Shown here in pieces: positions 1 through 10,169 of a DNA stretch of 42,926 nt (within the stretch, counting starts at the first letter, position 1; each line of letters opens with the position of its first letter). Location of the stretch: the NCBI RefSeq assembly GCF_007859075.1, contig NZ_VOAK01000006.1, forward strand, positions 1-42,926, in the 5' to 3' direction. The DNA comes from Gemmobacter aquaticus (GTDB taxonomy: Bacteria; Pseudomonadota; Alphaproteobacteria; Rhodobacterales; Rhodobacteraceae). The translations under genes and the position numbers were made by a program. The notes below the pieces were generated by a model. The model was not told where the DNA came from. It saw only the letters and a list, made by a program, of their open reading frames with translations, and searched no databases.

Positions 1-224
1 ACCAACCAAAACCCGCAAGAGGAAAATGCACCAAAACACCAAAATTCTTCACATCACCGTCGCACTTCCCTTGTTTCCTTGGCAACCCGCACAAACCACA
101 AGCAACAAGAAAACACCCCTAGATCCCACCCTAGCCTCTCCCGAAAACCCCAACCCAACGGAATCACCCACGAATCCACAACACGATTCCCAACAACCAC
201 ACACAGCACCCCACCAAACACATG
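1..224. other. Gene-free left edge, strongly C/A-biased
   Basis: No gene is supported here. The plus strand is very rich in C and A and almost lacks G, unlike everything else in the window. A 71-codon open frame at 26-241 reads as a Pro/Thr/Asn/Gln-rich string with no recognisable domain. It looks like a by-product of the composition, and it runs into the ilvD terminator. The segment lies downstream of ilvD. Confidence 0.6.
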
Positions 225-252
225 AAAAAAGCCCGCCATAACAGCGGGCTTC
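225..252 (-). terminator. Intrinsic terminator of ilvD
   Basis: On the minus strand, GCCCGC (244-249 complement) pairs with GCGGGC (231-236 complement) around a 7-nt loop. A run of six Ts follows (A225-A230 on the plus strand). It sits 27 bp past the ilvD stop codon, where a rho-independent terminator is expected. Confidence 0.85.
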
Positions 253-278
253 CGATTCTTCCGGGATTACTGCGAGGC

Positions 279-2117
279 TTACTCGGGCAGCACCCGCACC
301 GCCCCCTTGTCCGCCGAGGAGGCGAACTGGGCATAGACCTTCAGCGCGGTCGAGACCTGGCGCTTGCGCGGGGCCTCGGGCTTCCAGCCTTTTGCATCCT
401 GCTCGGCCCGGCGGGCAGCCAGCTCGGCGTCAGACACAGCCAGGTTGATCGTGCGGTTCGGGATGTCGATCTCGATCACATCCCCTTCGCGCACGAGGCC
501 AATGACGCCGCCGGCGGCGGCCTCAGGGCTGGCGTGGCCGATGGAAAGGCCCGAGGTCCCGCCCGAGAAGCGGCCATCGGTGATCAGGGCGCAGGCTTTG
601 CCCAGACCTTTCGATTTCAGGTAGCTGGTCGGATAGAGCATCTCTTGCATGCCCGGCCCGCCCTTCGGCCCCTCATAGCGGATCACCACCACGTCGCCGG
701 CCTCGACCCCGCCATTCAGGATGCCGTAGACCGCCGCGTCCTGGCTCTCAAAGACCTTGGCCTTGCCGGTGAAGACAAGGATCGATTCGTCCACGCCCGC
801 GGTTTTCACGATGCAGCCGTCCACGGCGATATTGCCCTTCAGCACGGCCAGCCCGCCATCCTTGGAGAACGGGGTCTTGGCCGAGCGGATGATGCCCTTT
901 TCGCGGTCGGTATCGAGGCTGGCCCATTTCGACGACTGGCTGAAGGCCACCTGCGTCGGCACGCCGCCGGGGGCGGCGAGGAACAGCTCGCGCGCCTCGG
1001 GGTTGTTCGACTTCGCAATATCCCACTGGTCAATCGCGGCGCCCAGGGTGGGGGCATGGACGGTCGGGCAGTCGCGGTGGATCAGGCCTGCGCGATCCAG
1101 CTCGCCCAGAATGCCCATGATGCCGCCGGCGCGGTGGACATCCTCGATATGCACATCGGCCTTGTTGGGCGCCACCTTGCACAGGCACGGCACCTTGCGC
1201 GACAGCCGGTCAATATCGTCCATCGTGAAATCCACCCCGCCTTCCTGCGCGGCGGCAAGGATGTGCAGCACGGTGTTGGTGGACCCGCCCATCGCGATAT
1301 CCAGCGCCATGGCGTTTTCGAAAGCGGCCTTGGTCGCGATGTTGCGCGGCAGGACGGATGCGTCCTCCTGCTCGTAATAGCGTTTGCAGAGGTCGACCGC
1401 GCGGCGCCCGGCTTCAAGGAACAGGGCCTTGCGGTAGGCATGGGTTGCCAGGGTCGAGCCGTTGCCGGGCAGCGAAAAGCCAAGCGCCTCGGTCAGGCAG
1501 TTCATCGAGTTGGCGGTGAACATGCCCGAGCACGACCCGCAGGTCGGGCAGGCTGCCTGTTCGATGGCGGCCAGATCGGCATCCGACACCTTGTCATCGG
1601 CCGCGGCCACCATGGCATCCACCAGGTCGATCGCGATGGTGCGCCCATCGCCCAGCGTGACCTTGCCCGCCTCCATCGGCCCGCCCGACACGAAAACCGC
1701 CGGAATGTTCAGCCGCATCGCCGCCATCAGCATGCCGGGGGTGATCTTGTCGCAGTTCGAGATGCAGACCATCGCGTCGGCGCAATGGGCATTCACCATG
1801 TATTCAACCGAATCCGCGATCAGCTCGCGCGAGGGCAGCGAATACAGCATCCCGTCATGGCCCATGGCGATGCCGTCATCCACCGCGATGGTGTTGAACT
1901 CTTTCGCGATGCCGCCGGCCGCCTCGACCTCGCGGGCGACCATCTGTCCCAGATCCTTGAGGTGGACGTGGCCGGGCACGAACTGGGTGAATGAGTTGAC
2001 GATGGCGATGATCGGCTTGCCGAAGTCGCCATCCTTCACCCCGGTCGCACGCCAGAGGCCGCGGGCCCCTGCCATGTTGCGGCCATGTGTGGAGGTGCGG
2101 GAACGGTATGCGGGCAT
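279..2117 (-). CDS. ilvD: Dihydroxy-acid dehydratase
   Basis: Converts 2,3-dihydroxy-isovalerate and dihydroxy-methylvalerate to the 2-oxo acids in valine, isoleucine and leucine synthesis; cytoplasmic Fe-S enzyme. The 612-residue product matches the IlvD/Edd family along its whole length (E. coli IlvD is about 616). Cluster cysteines are visible at C122 (NCDKITPGM) and in [10 protein letters not shown] (190-199), and the second family signature [12 protein letters not shown] is near the C-terminus. The start at 2117 ([17 protein letters not shown]) is chosen because it aligns with the conserved IlvD N-terminus; two in-frame starts upstream (2126 and 2171) would add unconserved residues. It is the last gene of a minus-strand run, 131 bp after the GT2 gene, so it probably has its own promoter. 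It is a housekeeping gene, with no obvious link to the polysaccharide genes next to it. Confidence 0.97.
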   Translation of the reverse strand: MPAYRSRTSTHGRNMAGARGLWRATGVKDGDFGKPIIAIVNSFTQFVPGHVHLKDLGQMVAREVEAAGGIAKEFNTIAVDDGIAMGHDGMLYSLPSRELIADSVEYMVNAHCADAMVCISNCDKITPGMLMAAMRLNIPAVFVSGGPMEAGKVTLGDGRTIAIDLVDAMVAAADDKVSDADLAAIEQAACPTCGSCSGMFTANSMNCLTEALGFSLPGNGSTLATHAYRKALFLEAGRRAVDLCKRYYEQEDASVLPRNIATKAAFENAMALDIAMGGSTNTVLHILAAAQEGGVDFTMDDIDRLSRKVPCLCKVAPNKADVHIEDVHRAGGIMGILGELDRAGLIHRDCPTVHAPTLGAAIDQWDIAKSNNPEARELFLAAPGGVPTQVAFSQSSKWASLDTDREKGIIRSAKTPFSKDGGLAVLKGNIAVDGCIVKTAGVDESILVFTGKAKVFESQDAAVYGILNGGVEAGDVVVIRYEGPKGGPGMQEMLYPTSYLKSKGLGKACALITDGRFSGGTSGLSIGHASPEAAAGGVIGLVREGDVIEIDIPNRTINLAVSDAELAARRAEQDAKGWKPEAPRKRQVSTALKVYAQFASSADKGAVRVLPE

Positions 2118-2192
2118 GATATTCATCCGAGGCTGGCTGTCGGGGCAGATGAGTGCGCCTTCGGGCGACAAAAATCAACCGCTCTCGGCCCG

Positions 2193-2204
2193 GTTTTGCA
2201 AAAC
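2193..2204. promoter_or_regulatory. 12-bp palindrome upstream of ilvD
   Basis: GTTTTGCAAAAC is a perfect inverted repeat 76 bp upstream of the ilvD start, in the 131-bp gap after the GT2 gene. It could be an operator; no protein can be assigned and a 12-bp palindrome may be chance. Confidence 0.3.
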
Positions 2205-2248
2205 ACCCGCCCTGTTTCGCACACCGGGATACGGTCGGGCGCGCGGCC

Positions 2249-3142
2249 TCAGACCTGGACGATCGGTGGACGGAAGCTCCAGCCCTTGAGGATCGCGCCA
2301 AAGATGCGGCGGCGGATCGACCATGGCACATTGCCGCGCTTCATTTCGGTCCGGACCCGGTTGGCAAAGCCCAGAACACCGACGATCCCGCGCTCGCGCC
2401 GGTGGAACGAGGTTTCGTTGCGGGCGCCATAGGCGAATTTCCACAGGCTCTTTTCCGTGACAAGGCTGTAGTTCACACCCTTGTTTTCCGGCGTGTCATG
2501 GGTGACGCGGCTTTCGGGCACGAAGATCCCCGGATAGGACCGCGCGATGCGCCGGGTGTATTCGGCATCGTCGAACCAGATGAAATAGTCGGCGATCGGC
2601 AGGCCATGCTCCTTGACCGCCCAGCGGGGGATCAGCACCGACACGAAGGAACACGACACCACCAGCGCATAGAGCGAATCCGCCCGCAGGAAGCGCGGCC
2701 AGTCCCAGACCGGCATCGGCGTGTTCATCTCGCAGAGCGTGCCGTCGATCCATTCCACCCGCGAACAGGCAAAGCTCGGCCGCCATTTGTGGCGCGTCTC
2801 GAAATCCTGGATGCCGTCCAGCAACTTCTCCAGAGCGTCGGGTTCGGGATAGGCGTCGTCGTCGGAAATCCAGAGGTAGTTCGCCCCCTGTTCGTAGGCG
2901 ATCTTCATCCCCTCGTGAAAGCCCCCTGCCCCGCCCACGTTCTTCGGCAGCTTCACATAGCGCACCGAGGGCATGGCCTTGGCCGCCACCACCGCCTCGG
3001 TATCGTCGGTCGAGGCGTTGTCGATCACATAGATCGTGTCGGGCTTTAGCGTCTGCGCGGCCAGCGCATCGAGCACCCGCGCCAGCTTGGCCGAGCGGTT
3101 GAAGGTCACGATGACGGCGGCGGTATTGGTCAGGACGGACAT
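2249..3142 (-). CDS. GT2 glycosyltransferase, galactofuranosyltransferase-like (GlfT1 type)
   Basis: A GT-A fold family 2 glycosyltransferase of 297 residues. The N-terminus AAVIVTFNR and VIDNAST binds the nucleotide-sugar; the metal-binding DxD is in WISDDDAYP. The motif NVGGAGGFHEGM and the later FIWFDDAEYTRRI and YGARNETSFHRR resemble mycobacterial GlfT1 and related galactofuranosyltransferases. That fits the nearby galE and glf, which make UDP-Galf. No membrane segment is evident, so it probably acts at the cytoplasmic face of the inner membrane on a lipid-linked acceptor. It starts 6 bp after the GT4 gene, with a GAGGTGA ribosome-binding site overlapping the previous stop, so the two are co-translated. 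GT2 membership is sure; the Galf specificity is inferred from motifs and context. Confidence 0.85.
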   Translation of the reverse strand: MSVLTNTAAVIVTFNRSAKLARVLDALAAQTLKPDTIYVIDNASTDDTEAVVAAKAMPSVRYVKLPKNVGGAGGFHEGMKIAYEQGANYLWISDDDAYPEPDALEKLLDGIQDFETRHKWRPSFACSRVEWIDGTLCEMNTPMPVWDWPRFLRADSLYALVVSCSFVSVLIPRWAVKEHGLPIADYFIWFDDAEYTRRIARSYPGIFVPESRVTHDTPENKGVNYSLVTEKSLWKFAYGARNETSFHRRERGIVGVLGFANRVRTEMKRGNVPWSIRRRIFGAILKGWSFRPPIVQV

Positions 3143-3148
3143 GTCACC

Positions 3149-4780
3149 TCAGAGAATGTCATCGAGGGCGGGCGCGCCCGTGGCGGCGGCCCGGTAGATC
3201 GGCATCAGCACCTCTTCAGCGGTCGGGTCCGCTGCAAGGCGGCGATAGCAGGCCTGCATGGCCGCCCCCTGTTCGGCAAGGAAGGTCCCGTCGCGCCACA
3301 GACGGTTCACGATCGCCACGCTGCGGCGCACGGCCGCGCCGGGGTCATGCGGCACCAGCAGGCCCGACGGCACGATCTCGCGCTGCGAACCGACATCGGT
3401 GGAAATCGGGATGCAGCCCTGCTCGATCGCCTCATAGCAGACAAGCGCCAGCCCCTCGTTGTTCGAGGGCAGAAGCAGGATGTCCGACTTGCGCAGAAGC
3501 CCCGGCACATCGGCCGAGGCGCTGAGAAACTCGACCGCATCACCCAGGCCATAGCTGCGCACCAGCTGTTCGACCTCGCGCCGGAACGGCCCCTCGCCCA
3601 CCAGCGTGGCGCGCAACTCCACCCCGTTGCGGCGGGCCCAGCGGGCCAGCGCGCCAAGGGTGCGGGCCATCACGATGGGGCGCTTCTGATAGTAATACCG
3701 CCCGATGAAGGCCACCCGCAGCACCTTGGCACCCACCGTCATGTTCAGCGCGGGCAAGGCCACCTCGCCGTCATGGCGCGTCAGCATGCGGCCCAGTTTC
3801 ACCCTGTGGGGCACATGGAACCGGTCGCGGTAAAAGTCCACCAGCTCGCCACTGATGACATGATGCAGGTCGATGTAGTTCGACCAGACCCCGGACATCC
3901 GCGGATAGCCGCCATCGACATATTCCACGATATGGGTGGAATCGAGCACCCGGATCCACGGCACCGAAACCCGCAGATGCGCCAGCGACGCGTAAAGATG
4001 CGAGCAATGGTGGATATGGATGAGGCGGATGTTCTCCTCGATCGCCAGCCGCTCCAGATAGAGCGGCCACAGGCGCGGCGGCAGATAGCGGTCCAGCCGG
4101 ATGAAGGTCACATCGGGGTGGTCGGGTAGACGGTCGGCCAGACGCTGGATCGAGGGGACAGAGGCCACGACAAAGACCCGCAGGCCCGCCGCCAAGGCCC
4201 AGTTCACCGTATCGAAGGCCATCTTCTCGGCCCCGCCCACCTCAAGCCAGTGAAACCCGATCAGGATCGCGGGCCGGGCCGCGGCATCGGGCTGGACCGA
4301 TGGCACAAGGATCGGTGAGCCCTTGCCGAAGGGCAGCTTCTTCCAGTTATGACGGCGAATGCGACCCGCGCGAAAGCGCTCGGCCGTATAGCGTATGTAT
4401 TCATAAGCCCCCGGCGCCACGCGAAACAGCGGGCGCAGCACGCGCGGGGCCCGCCAGGGGGCCTCGGCATTGGCAATCTCGCCCTTGGTCGGGGTGCGCG
4501 GAATGCGCAGGACTGCCCGGATCACCGGTGCATCCGGATGCGGGCCCGGCAGGTCGATCCGACCCAGATATTGCGACGACAGATGCTGCGCCTGCACAGC
4601 CTGTCCGGCATCCAGCACGACCGGGTCGGTCCTGGCCGGGTCATCACCCTCTTCCACCACCAGTTGGAGCGCATGGCCGGGGAAACACCGCCGATAGATC
4701 GCGCTGATCTCGGCGACTTCCTTCTGCAGATAGGCCTGCCGCTCCATGATATGGGGCTTCACGGTCGTGCTGTCCTGCAT
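3149..4780 (-). CDS. GT4 family glycosyltransferase
   Basis: A 543-residue retaining glycosyltransferase of the GT-B fold. A roughly 165-residue N-terminal extension of unknown role precedes the usual domain, which begins at ILIGFHWLEVGGAEKMAFD, a typical GT4 glycine-rich donor/acceptor loop. The C-terminal half has the VAFIGRYYYQKRP strand and the family EX7E motif in NNEGLALVCYEAIEQG. It probably adds a sugar to the growing polysaccharide in the cytoplasm. It is translated just before the GT2 gene and follows galE by a 92-bp gap that contains the galE terminator hairpin. Donor and acceptor cannot be deduced. The N-terminal extension makes it longer than a typical GT4 (about 350-420 residues). 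Confidence 0.85.
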   Translation of the reverse strand: MQDSTTVKPHIMERQAYLQKEVAEISAIYRRCFPGHALQLVVEEGDDPARTDPVVLDAGQAVQAQHLSSQYLGRIDLPGPHPDAPVIRAVLRIPRTPTKGEIANAEAPWRAPRVLRPLFRVAPGAYEYIRYTAERFRAGRIRRHNWKKLPFGKGSPILVPSVQPDAAARPAILIGFHWLEVGGAEKMAFDTVNWALAAGLRVFVVASVPSIQRLADRLPDHPDVTFIRLDRYLPPRLWPLYLERLAIEENIRLIHIHHCSHLYASLAHLRVSVPWIRVLDSTHIVEYVDGGYPRMSGVWSNYIDLHHVISGELVDFYRDRFHVPHRVKLGRMLTRHDGEVALPALNMTVGAKVLRVAFIGRYYYQKRPIVMARTLGALARWARRNGVELRATLVGEGPFRREVEQLVRSYGLGDAVEFLSASADVPGLLRKSDILLLPSNNEGLALVCYEAIEQGCIPISTDVGSQREIVPSGLLVPHDPGAAVRRSVAIVNRLWRDGTFLAEQGAAMQACYRRLAADPTAEEVLMPIYRAAATGAPALDDIL

Positions 4781-4829
4781 GTCACGTCCTGTGTTGTCGC
4801 GGTGCGGCGGATTTAGACGACCGGCGCGG

Positions 4830-4858
4830 AAATGGAAAGCCGCATGGGGTCATGCGGC
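4830..4858 (-). terminator. Probable galE terminator
   Basis: A perfect 8-bp stem, GCCGCATG/CATGCGGC (4839-4846 with 4851-4858), loop of 4, is followed on the minus strand by a T-rich tail TTTCCATTTCC. It lies 14 bp after the galE stop. Confidence 0.65.
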
Positions 4859-4872
4859 CCACCCTGCGTGGA

Positions 4873-5859
4873 TCACTTGGCGAAACCCGGCCCCTGCGCC
4901 CATTTCCAGGCATCGCCGATCATCTGCCGCAGGGTGGATCGCTGCGGCTCCCATCCCAGTTCCTCGGCCGCGCGGGCCGACCCCGAAACCAGCGCCACCG
5001 CATCGCCCGCCCGCCGGCTGCCCTCGATGATCGGCACCTCCTGGTTGGTGACGGCGCGACTGGCCTCGATCACCTCGCGCACGGTGAATCCGGTTCCCGT
5101 CCCAAGGTTGAAGACGCGGTTTCCCTTGCCCTCCAAAAGCCATTTCAGGCCCAGCACATGCGCCTCGACCAGATCCATCACATGCACATAGTCGCGCACG
5201 CAGGTGCCATCACGCGTGGGATAGTCAGAGCCAAAGACCGTCAGCGCCGGCCGCTTGCCCGCCACCGCATCCAGCATCAGCGGAATCAGATGGGTCTCGG
5301 GGGTGTGCTGCTCGCCCACCTCGCCATCAGGATCGCAGCCCGCCACGTTGAAGTAGCGGAAGATCACGTGATTGAGGCCATGGCTTGCGCTAAAGTTGCG
5401 CAGCATGTCCTCGATCGCGCGTTTCGACGCGCCATAGGAGTTGATCGGCAGCTGCACCGAGTTTTCATCGAGCAGCACCCCGTCCTGATCGCCATAGGTG
5501 GCGCAGGTCGAGGAGAAGACGAAGTTCCGGCAGCCCGCCGCCAGCGCGCCCTCGATCAGGTTGAGCGCGCCCATCACATTGACCCGCCAGTATTTGCCGG
5601 GGTCGGTCATGCTTTCGCCGACAAGGGAGAGGGCCGCGAAATGCAGGACCGCCACGGGCTTGTACTGCGCGAAGGCCGCATCGACATCGGCGCGGTTCAT
5701 CAGGTCGCCCTTGAAGAAGGGGCCGAACTTCACCGCCTCTTCCCAGCCGGTGTTCAGGTTGTCGAAGGTCACCGGGGTGAACCCCGCCCGCGCCAGCACC
5801 TTGCAGGCATGCGCCCCGATATAGCCCGCGCCACCCGTTACCAGAACCGTATCCGACAT
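4873..5859 (-). CDS. galE: UDP-glucose 4-epimerase
   Basis: Interconverts UDP-glucose and UDP-galactose, the precursor for the UDP-galactopyranose mutase encoded divergently next door. The 328-residue extended short-chain dehydrogenase shows the NAD-binding GGAGYIG (residues 9-15), the SSTCATYG strand carrying the catalytic Ser/Thr, and the catalytic YGASK near residue 150. Length matches GalE (about 330-340). The start at 5859 (MSDTVLVTGGAGYIG) is preferred because the Rossmann motif then sits at the normal distance from the N-terminus; upstream ATGs at 5871 and 5880 are possible. Together with glf and the GT2 gene it forms a self-contained galactofuranose unit. Confidence 0.95.
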   Translation of the reverse strand: MSDTVLVTGGAGYIGAHACKVLARAGFTPVTFDNLNTGWEEAVKFGPFFKGDLMNRADVDAAFAQYKPVAVLHFAALSLVGESMTDPGKYWRVNVMGALNLIEGALAAGCRNFVFSSTCATYGDQDGVLLDENSVQLPINSYGASKRAIEDMLRNFSASHGLNHVIFRYFNVAGCDPDGEVGEQHTPETHLIPLMLDAVAGKRPALTVFGSDYPTRDGTCVRDYVHVMDLVEAHVLGLKWLLEGKGNRVFNLGTGTGFTVREVIEASRAVTNQEVPIIEGSRRAGDAVALVSGSARAAEELGWEPQRSTLRQMIGDAWKWAQGPGFAK

Positions 5860-5861
5860 GA

Positions 5862-7148
<1,287 letters not shown>

Positions 7149-7164
7149 GGGAAACGCGGGGGCC

Positions 7165-7190
7165 AAAAAAACGGGGGCTGTCTGCCCCCG
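7165..7190 (-). terminator. Intrinsic terminator, minus strand (parAB side)
   Basis: CGGGGGC/GCCCCCG (7172-7178 with 7184-7190), 5-nt loop, followed on the minus strand by seven Ts (A7165-A7171 on plus). It closes transcription coming from parB and lies just past the glf stop on the other strand. Confidence 0.8.
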
Positions 7191-7219
7191 CCTCCGGCCC
7201 GTGCCGGGCATTCGGCGCT

Positions 7220-7244
7220 GAAAACCATCCCCCGGATGGTTTTC
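7220..7244. terminator. 11-bp hairpin between glf and parB
   Basis: A perfect 11-bp stem with a 3-nt loop, with TTTT inside the 3' arm on the plus strand and also on the minus strand. Probably a bidirectional terminator between the convergent glf and parB. Confidence 0.6.
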
Positions 7245-7291
7245 CGGGTGCGCCTCATCCCCGAGGATATTTTTGAAAAGAAGAACTGGAG

Positions 7292-7309
7292 TGTTTCGCG
7301 CGCGAAACA
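7292..7309. promoter_or_regulatory. parS-like palindrome 1 (end of parB)
   Basis: TGTTTCGCGCGCGAAACA is a perfect 18-bp inverted repeat one base before the parB stop codon end. It has the same outer half-sites (TGTTTC...GAAACA) as the canonical ParB site but a GC-only centre that is 2 bp longer. The same 16-bp core recurs at 8442-8457 and 13759-13774. Site identity as a ParB target is inferred from position beside parB and repetition. Confidence 0.7.
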
Positions 7310-7310
7310 T

Positions 7311-8366
7311 TCAGGCCTGATTGCGCAGCCAGGCCTCCAGCCGGGCGCGGAAGGCGGCGTCGACCCCTGCCCCTTCAAGCACCAGACGATGGCCCTTCAG
7401 TGCGGAAAGGCTGATGCCGGGGGCGATATCCGCGGCCGAAACAGTCTCTGACACGGCCAAATCCGGGGTTTTGGGCGGGGGTGCCATCAGGCGGGCCAGC
7501 AGCACCTGTTCGGCGGCAGGATCGGGTGGGCTGGCGTCTGCAAGAGCCGCGCGCATCCGGGGGCCGAGGCCCGCATCGCCCTCCAGCGCCTGCGCCAGTT
7601 GCAGGCCCAGCCGTTCGCCGATCGCCTCGGGGAAGCGCAGGGCGCCATCCAGCGCGCGCACCACCGTCAGGAACGAGCCGATCTTTGACCGCTTGGGCCG
7701 CGAGGCGGTGGCGAAGAGTGCACGCAGGGCCGCGCGGTCATCCGGATAAACCCCGGCCTCGACCGCCTTCAGCGCGATGCGGGCGCGTTCATAGAACGAC
7801 AGGCCCACGCGGATCTCATTTTCCTCGACCATCGCGACATAGGCATCCGAGGCCTGTTCGGGCCTGCGCTGCAGGGCGAGGACATGGCCGAAGCGCGCCT
7901 CGCCGGTCTCGGCCTGCAGGCTGGCCAGCGCCCGCAGCCGCCGCCAGCCAGAGATCAGCCCGTAGCGGTCCGGGCCGATCTGGGTGACCTCGATCGGGGT
8001 CTGCTGGCCACGGGCGCGCAAGCTCTCGGTCAGGGCCGCCATTTCCTCGGGGTCTGTCGCGAGGCGGTCGCGCACCAGATAGCCGGCCTCGACCTGATCC
8101 AGCGACAGCTGCAGCACCATCCGGCCATTCTCGCGGGCGCGGCGCAGGGTCTCGGCCATCTCCTCCATCGCGGCGGTGGCGGCGGCGGCACCGGCCATAT
8201 CGGCAATCGGGGCCGGACGCCCCTCAGGCCGGGTATAGGTATGCCCGCCGGCATAGCCCATGGGGTAGGTCGGAAAGGATTTGGTTTCCAGAACCGGCAT
8301 CTCGTCACCGGCATCCAGGGCGGTTTCGGGGGCGCCGAAGGCAGACAGGCGTTTGCGTTTGGCCAT
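7311..8366 (-). CDS. parB: ParB-type partition protein
   Basis: Centromere-binding protein for segregation of the replicon that carries repA. The 351-residue product has a disordered N-terminus, then a ParB/Spo0J nuclease-like (CTP-binding) domain around residues 100-150 with DPEEMAALTESLRARGQQ and ISGWRRLRALASL. The 'GWRR' stands where many ParB proteins have GERR. The helix-turn-helix part begins near VEENEIRVGLSFYERARIAL. The C-terminus is typical of plasmid ParB of Rhodobacteraceae. It is downstream of parA by 131 bp with a GGAG site 7 nt before ATG, and is flanked on both sides by the GTTTC...GAAAC palindrome, its probable target. Confidence 0.9.
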   Translation of the reverse strand: MAKRKRLSAFGAPETALDAGDEMPVLETKSFPTYPMGYAGGHTYTRPEGRPAPIADMAGAAAATAAMEEMAETLRRARENGRMVLQLSLDQVEAGYLVRDRLATDPEEMAALTESLRARGQQTPIEVTQIGPDRYGLISGWRRLRALASLQAETGEARFGHVLALQRRPEQASDAYVAMVEENEIRVGLSFYERARIALKAVEAGVYPDDRAALRALFATASRPKRSKIGSFLTVVRALDGALRFPEAIGERLGLQLAQALEGDAGLGPRMRAALADASPPDPAAEQVLLARLMAPPPKTPDLAVSETVSAADIAPGISLSALKGHRLVLEGAGVDAAFRARLEAWLRNQA

Positions 8367-8441
8367 GGATCAGCTCCGCTTGAGGGGGCGACAGAATGGG
8401 GCAGGGGGCATGAACGCATCCCTGCGTGGGCGGACGGTGAT

Positions 8442-8457
8442 GTTTCGCGCGCGAAAC
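8442..8457. promoter_or_regulatory. parS-like palindrome 2 (between parA and parB)
   Basis: GTTTCGCGCGCGAAAC, a perfect 16-bp inverted repeat in the parA-parB gap, about 75 bp upstream of the parB start. Beyond partition it could allow ParB to control parB expression. Confidence 0.7.
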
Positions 8458-8497
8458 GCACAGGCGAAAACAGTCCCCAAATACATCCTCAAAAACG

Positions 8498-9892
8498 TCA
8501 CTGTGCGGCCTCTTTCGCAAGATCCAGCTCATCCCGCCGCCAGCTGCCGAGGATCAGCGCCTTCACCGCGGCCCAGGTCTCGTCAAAGGTCTCGCGGCCG
8601 CGGGCATAGGTCTCGCGGTTGAAGTCGCGATAGTCGGCCTCGTAGATCCCGCGCACCTGCTCGCCCGCCTGGCCGATCAGCGCGGTAAAGTCCTGCCGGT
8701 GCGGCGACAGCGTCTTGCCCATCCAGCCCTGCATCAGCGCCGCAAGCTCGGCCTGCTGGGCCCCGTCATAGCGGGTGATCAGCGCGCGTACCGCGTCCCA
8801 TTCAAAGTTCAGCTCAGGCCGGCCAAGCGCGCGAGCGGCCATGTTCTCGCCCTCCTCGATCGAGCGGAAGGTCGAATGCAGCATGTCGAAGAAGCGGCCC
8901 GTGCTGTCGAATTCCAGAAACGAGGCCCCCATCGGCACCAGAAGGATATCCGCCGCCGCAAGGCCGTTGATCGTCAGGTAGCCAAGCGCGGGCGGGGTAT
9001 CGAGGAAGATCACGTCATACTGGTCAAGCACGCCGTCGGCGGCCAGAACCTCGGTCAGGGCATCCCACAGCTTCCAGCCGCGCGACTGCATGCGCCAGAC
9101 CGGGATCTGGAATTCGGCCCAGTAGAGGTTCAGCTGTGCCCCGATCAGGTCGATGTTGGGCCAGTGGGTTTTCTGGATCAGGCTCTCGGCCTTGACCGTC
9201 AGCGCCTCGGTTAGCGTCTCGTCCAACGGGATCGGCGCATCGCCCCGGTCAAGCCTGCGCTGGTTGTCCAGCCGCAGATGCTGGGCGTAATGGCGGGCCA
9301 GCATCGGGAAGACGGTCTGCCATTCATCCTCGACCCGCCCGCCGAAGATCGAGGTCATCGACCCCTGGCTGTCGAGGTCGATCACCAGCACCCGGTAGCC
9401 ATCGAGCGCGGCTGACATCGCCAGATGCGCGCAGGTCGAGGTCTTGCCGACCCCGCCCTTGAAGTTCGCAACCGCCAGCATCTTGGCCGGCAGCCCTTTG
9501 GGGCGCCAGGGCAGGTAGGGCTTGGCCTTTGACCCCTCGGCCGCAAAGAAAGCGCGCAGCCGCAGAACCTCATCCAGCGTGAACCACTTGGCCCCGCCAT
9601 CGGTTTCGGACGCGCCCTGCGGCAGGTCGGGGTTTTGCTTCAGCACGCGCCGGAAATGCGCCTGCCCGACCGGGATCAGGTAGCGCGTGATCTCCCATGT
9701 GGAGAAGAGACGCAGCCGCCGACTGCCGGTCTCATCAAGCCCGCGCCCCGCAAGATCGGCCCGACCGGTTTCGCAGGCCCGCGCGATCTGGCCAAAGCTC
9801 TCGGTCGTGGTGGGGGCTCCAAGTGCCGCCAGCGCCGCATCGGGGTCGATGGCGAAATAGGGGGGAAGGGGTGCTGCTGCCTCGGGCTTCAT
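8498..9892 (-). CDS. parA: ParA-type partition ATPase
   Basis: Walker-type ATPase that moves ParB-bound DNA. About 135 N-terminal residues include a helix-turn-helix-like stretch (TWEITRYLIPVGQAHFRRVL), as in plasmid type Ia ParA proteins that also repress their own operon. The ATPase domain then starts with the deviant Walker A FKGGVGKTS (144-152) and DLDSQG (172-177). The start at 9892 is preferred: its ATG has GAGG 5 nt upstream; a longer reading from a TTG at 9931 is possible. It is divergent from repA across the origin. The 464-residue length fits large plasmid ParA proteins. Confidence 0.9.
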   Translation of the reverse strand: MKPEAAAPLPPYFAIDPDAALAALGAPTTTESFGQIARACETGRADLAGRGLDETGSRRLRLFSTWEITRYLIPVGQAHFRRVLKQNPDLPQGASETDGGAKWFTLDEVLRLRAFFAAEGSKAKPYLPWRPKGLPAKMLAVANFKGGVGKTSTCAHLAMSAALDGYRVLVIDLDSQGSMTSIFGGRVEDEWQTVFPMLARHYAQHLRLDNQRRLDRGDAPIPLDETLTEALTVKAESLIQKTHWPNIDLIGAQLNLYWAEFQIPVWRMQSRGWKLWDALTEVLAADGVLDQYDVIFLDTPPALGYLTINGLAAADILLVPMGASFLEFDSTGRFFDMLHSTFRSIEEGENMAARALGRPELNFEWDAVRALITRYDGAQQAELAALMQGWMGKTLSPHRQDFTALIGQAGEQVRGIYEADYRDFNRETYARGRETFDETWAAVKALILGSWRRDELDLAKEAAQ

Positions 9893-10048
9893 CTGCGCCT
9901 CATGTGCTGTGTTTTTCTCATCATACCGCAAAACGTGGCATATGGAAGAAAAGACATCACACGGCAGGATTTTCTCAGCTGATTCTGTGGCTTGGGCTGG
10001 GTGACCCCATAGGGCAGGGGGTGCTTATGGACGCAAGCTTGCCATCCT

Positions 10049-10074
10049 CCGCAAGTCATGTGCGGATTTTTTTT
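10049..10074 (+). terminator. Hairpin plus T-run in the repA leader
   Basis: CCGCA/TGCGG (10049-10053 with 10061-10065), 7-nt loop, followed by A and eight Ts on the plus strand. No plus-strand gene ends before it, because parA runs the other way. It therefore looks like a terminator of a short RNA, or an attenuator in the leader of repA, whose start is 244 bp further on. Confidence 0.55.
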
Positions 10075-10169
10075 GTTAGAGCGATGTTATCTTATTTGTT
10101 ACGGGAGCCAAGGCTTTCCTGCAGCGTCTTGTTTTCATTGGTCAAATGCGGGTGCCTTTCTGCTGCACC

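Noticed and set aside
222-1994. 590-codon plus-strand open frame across ilvD
   Set aside because: It is the antisense shadow of ilvD, whose motifs are unmistakable on the other strand; long antisense frames are common in high-GC DNA.
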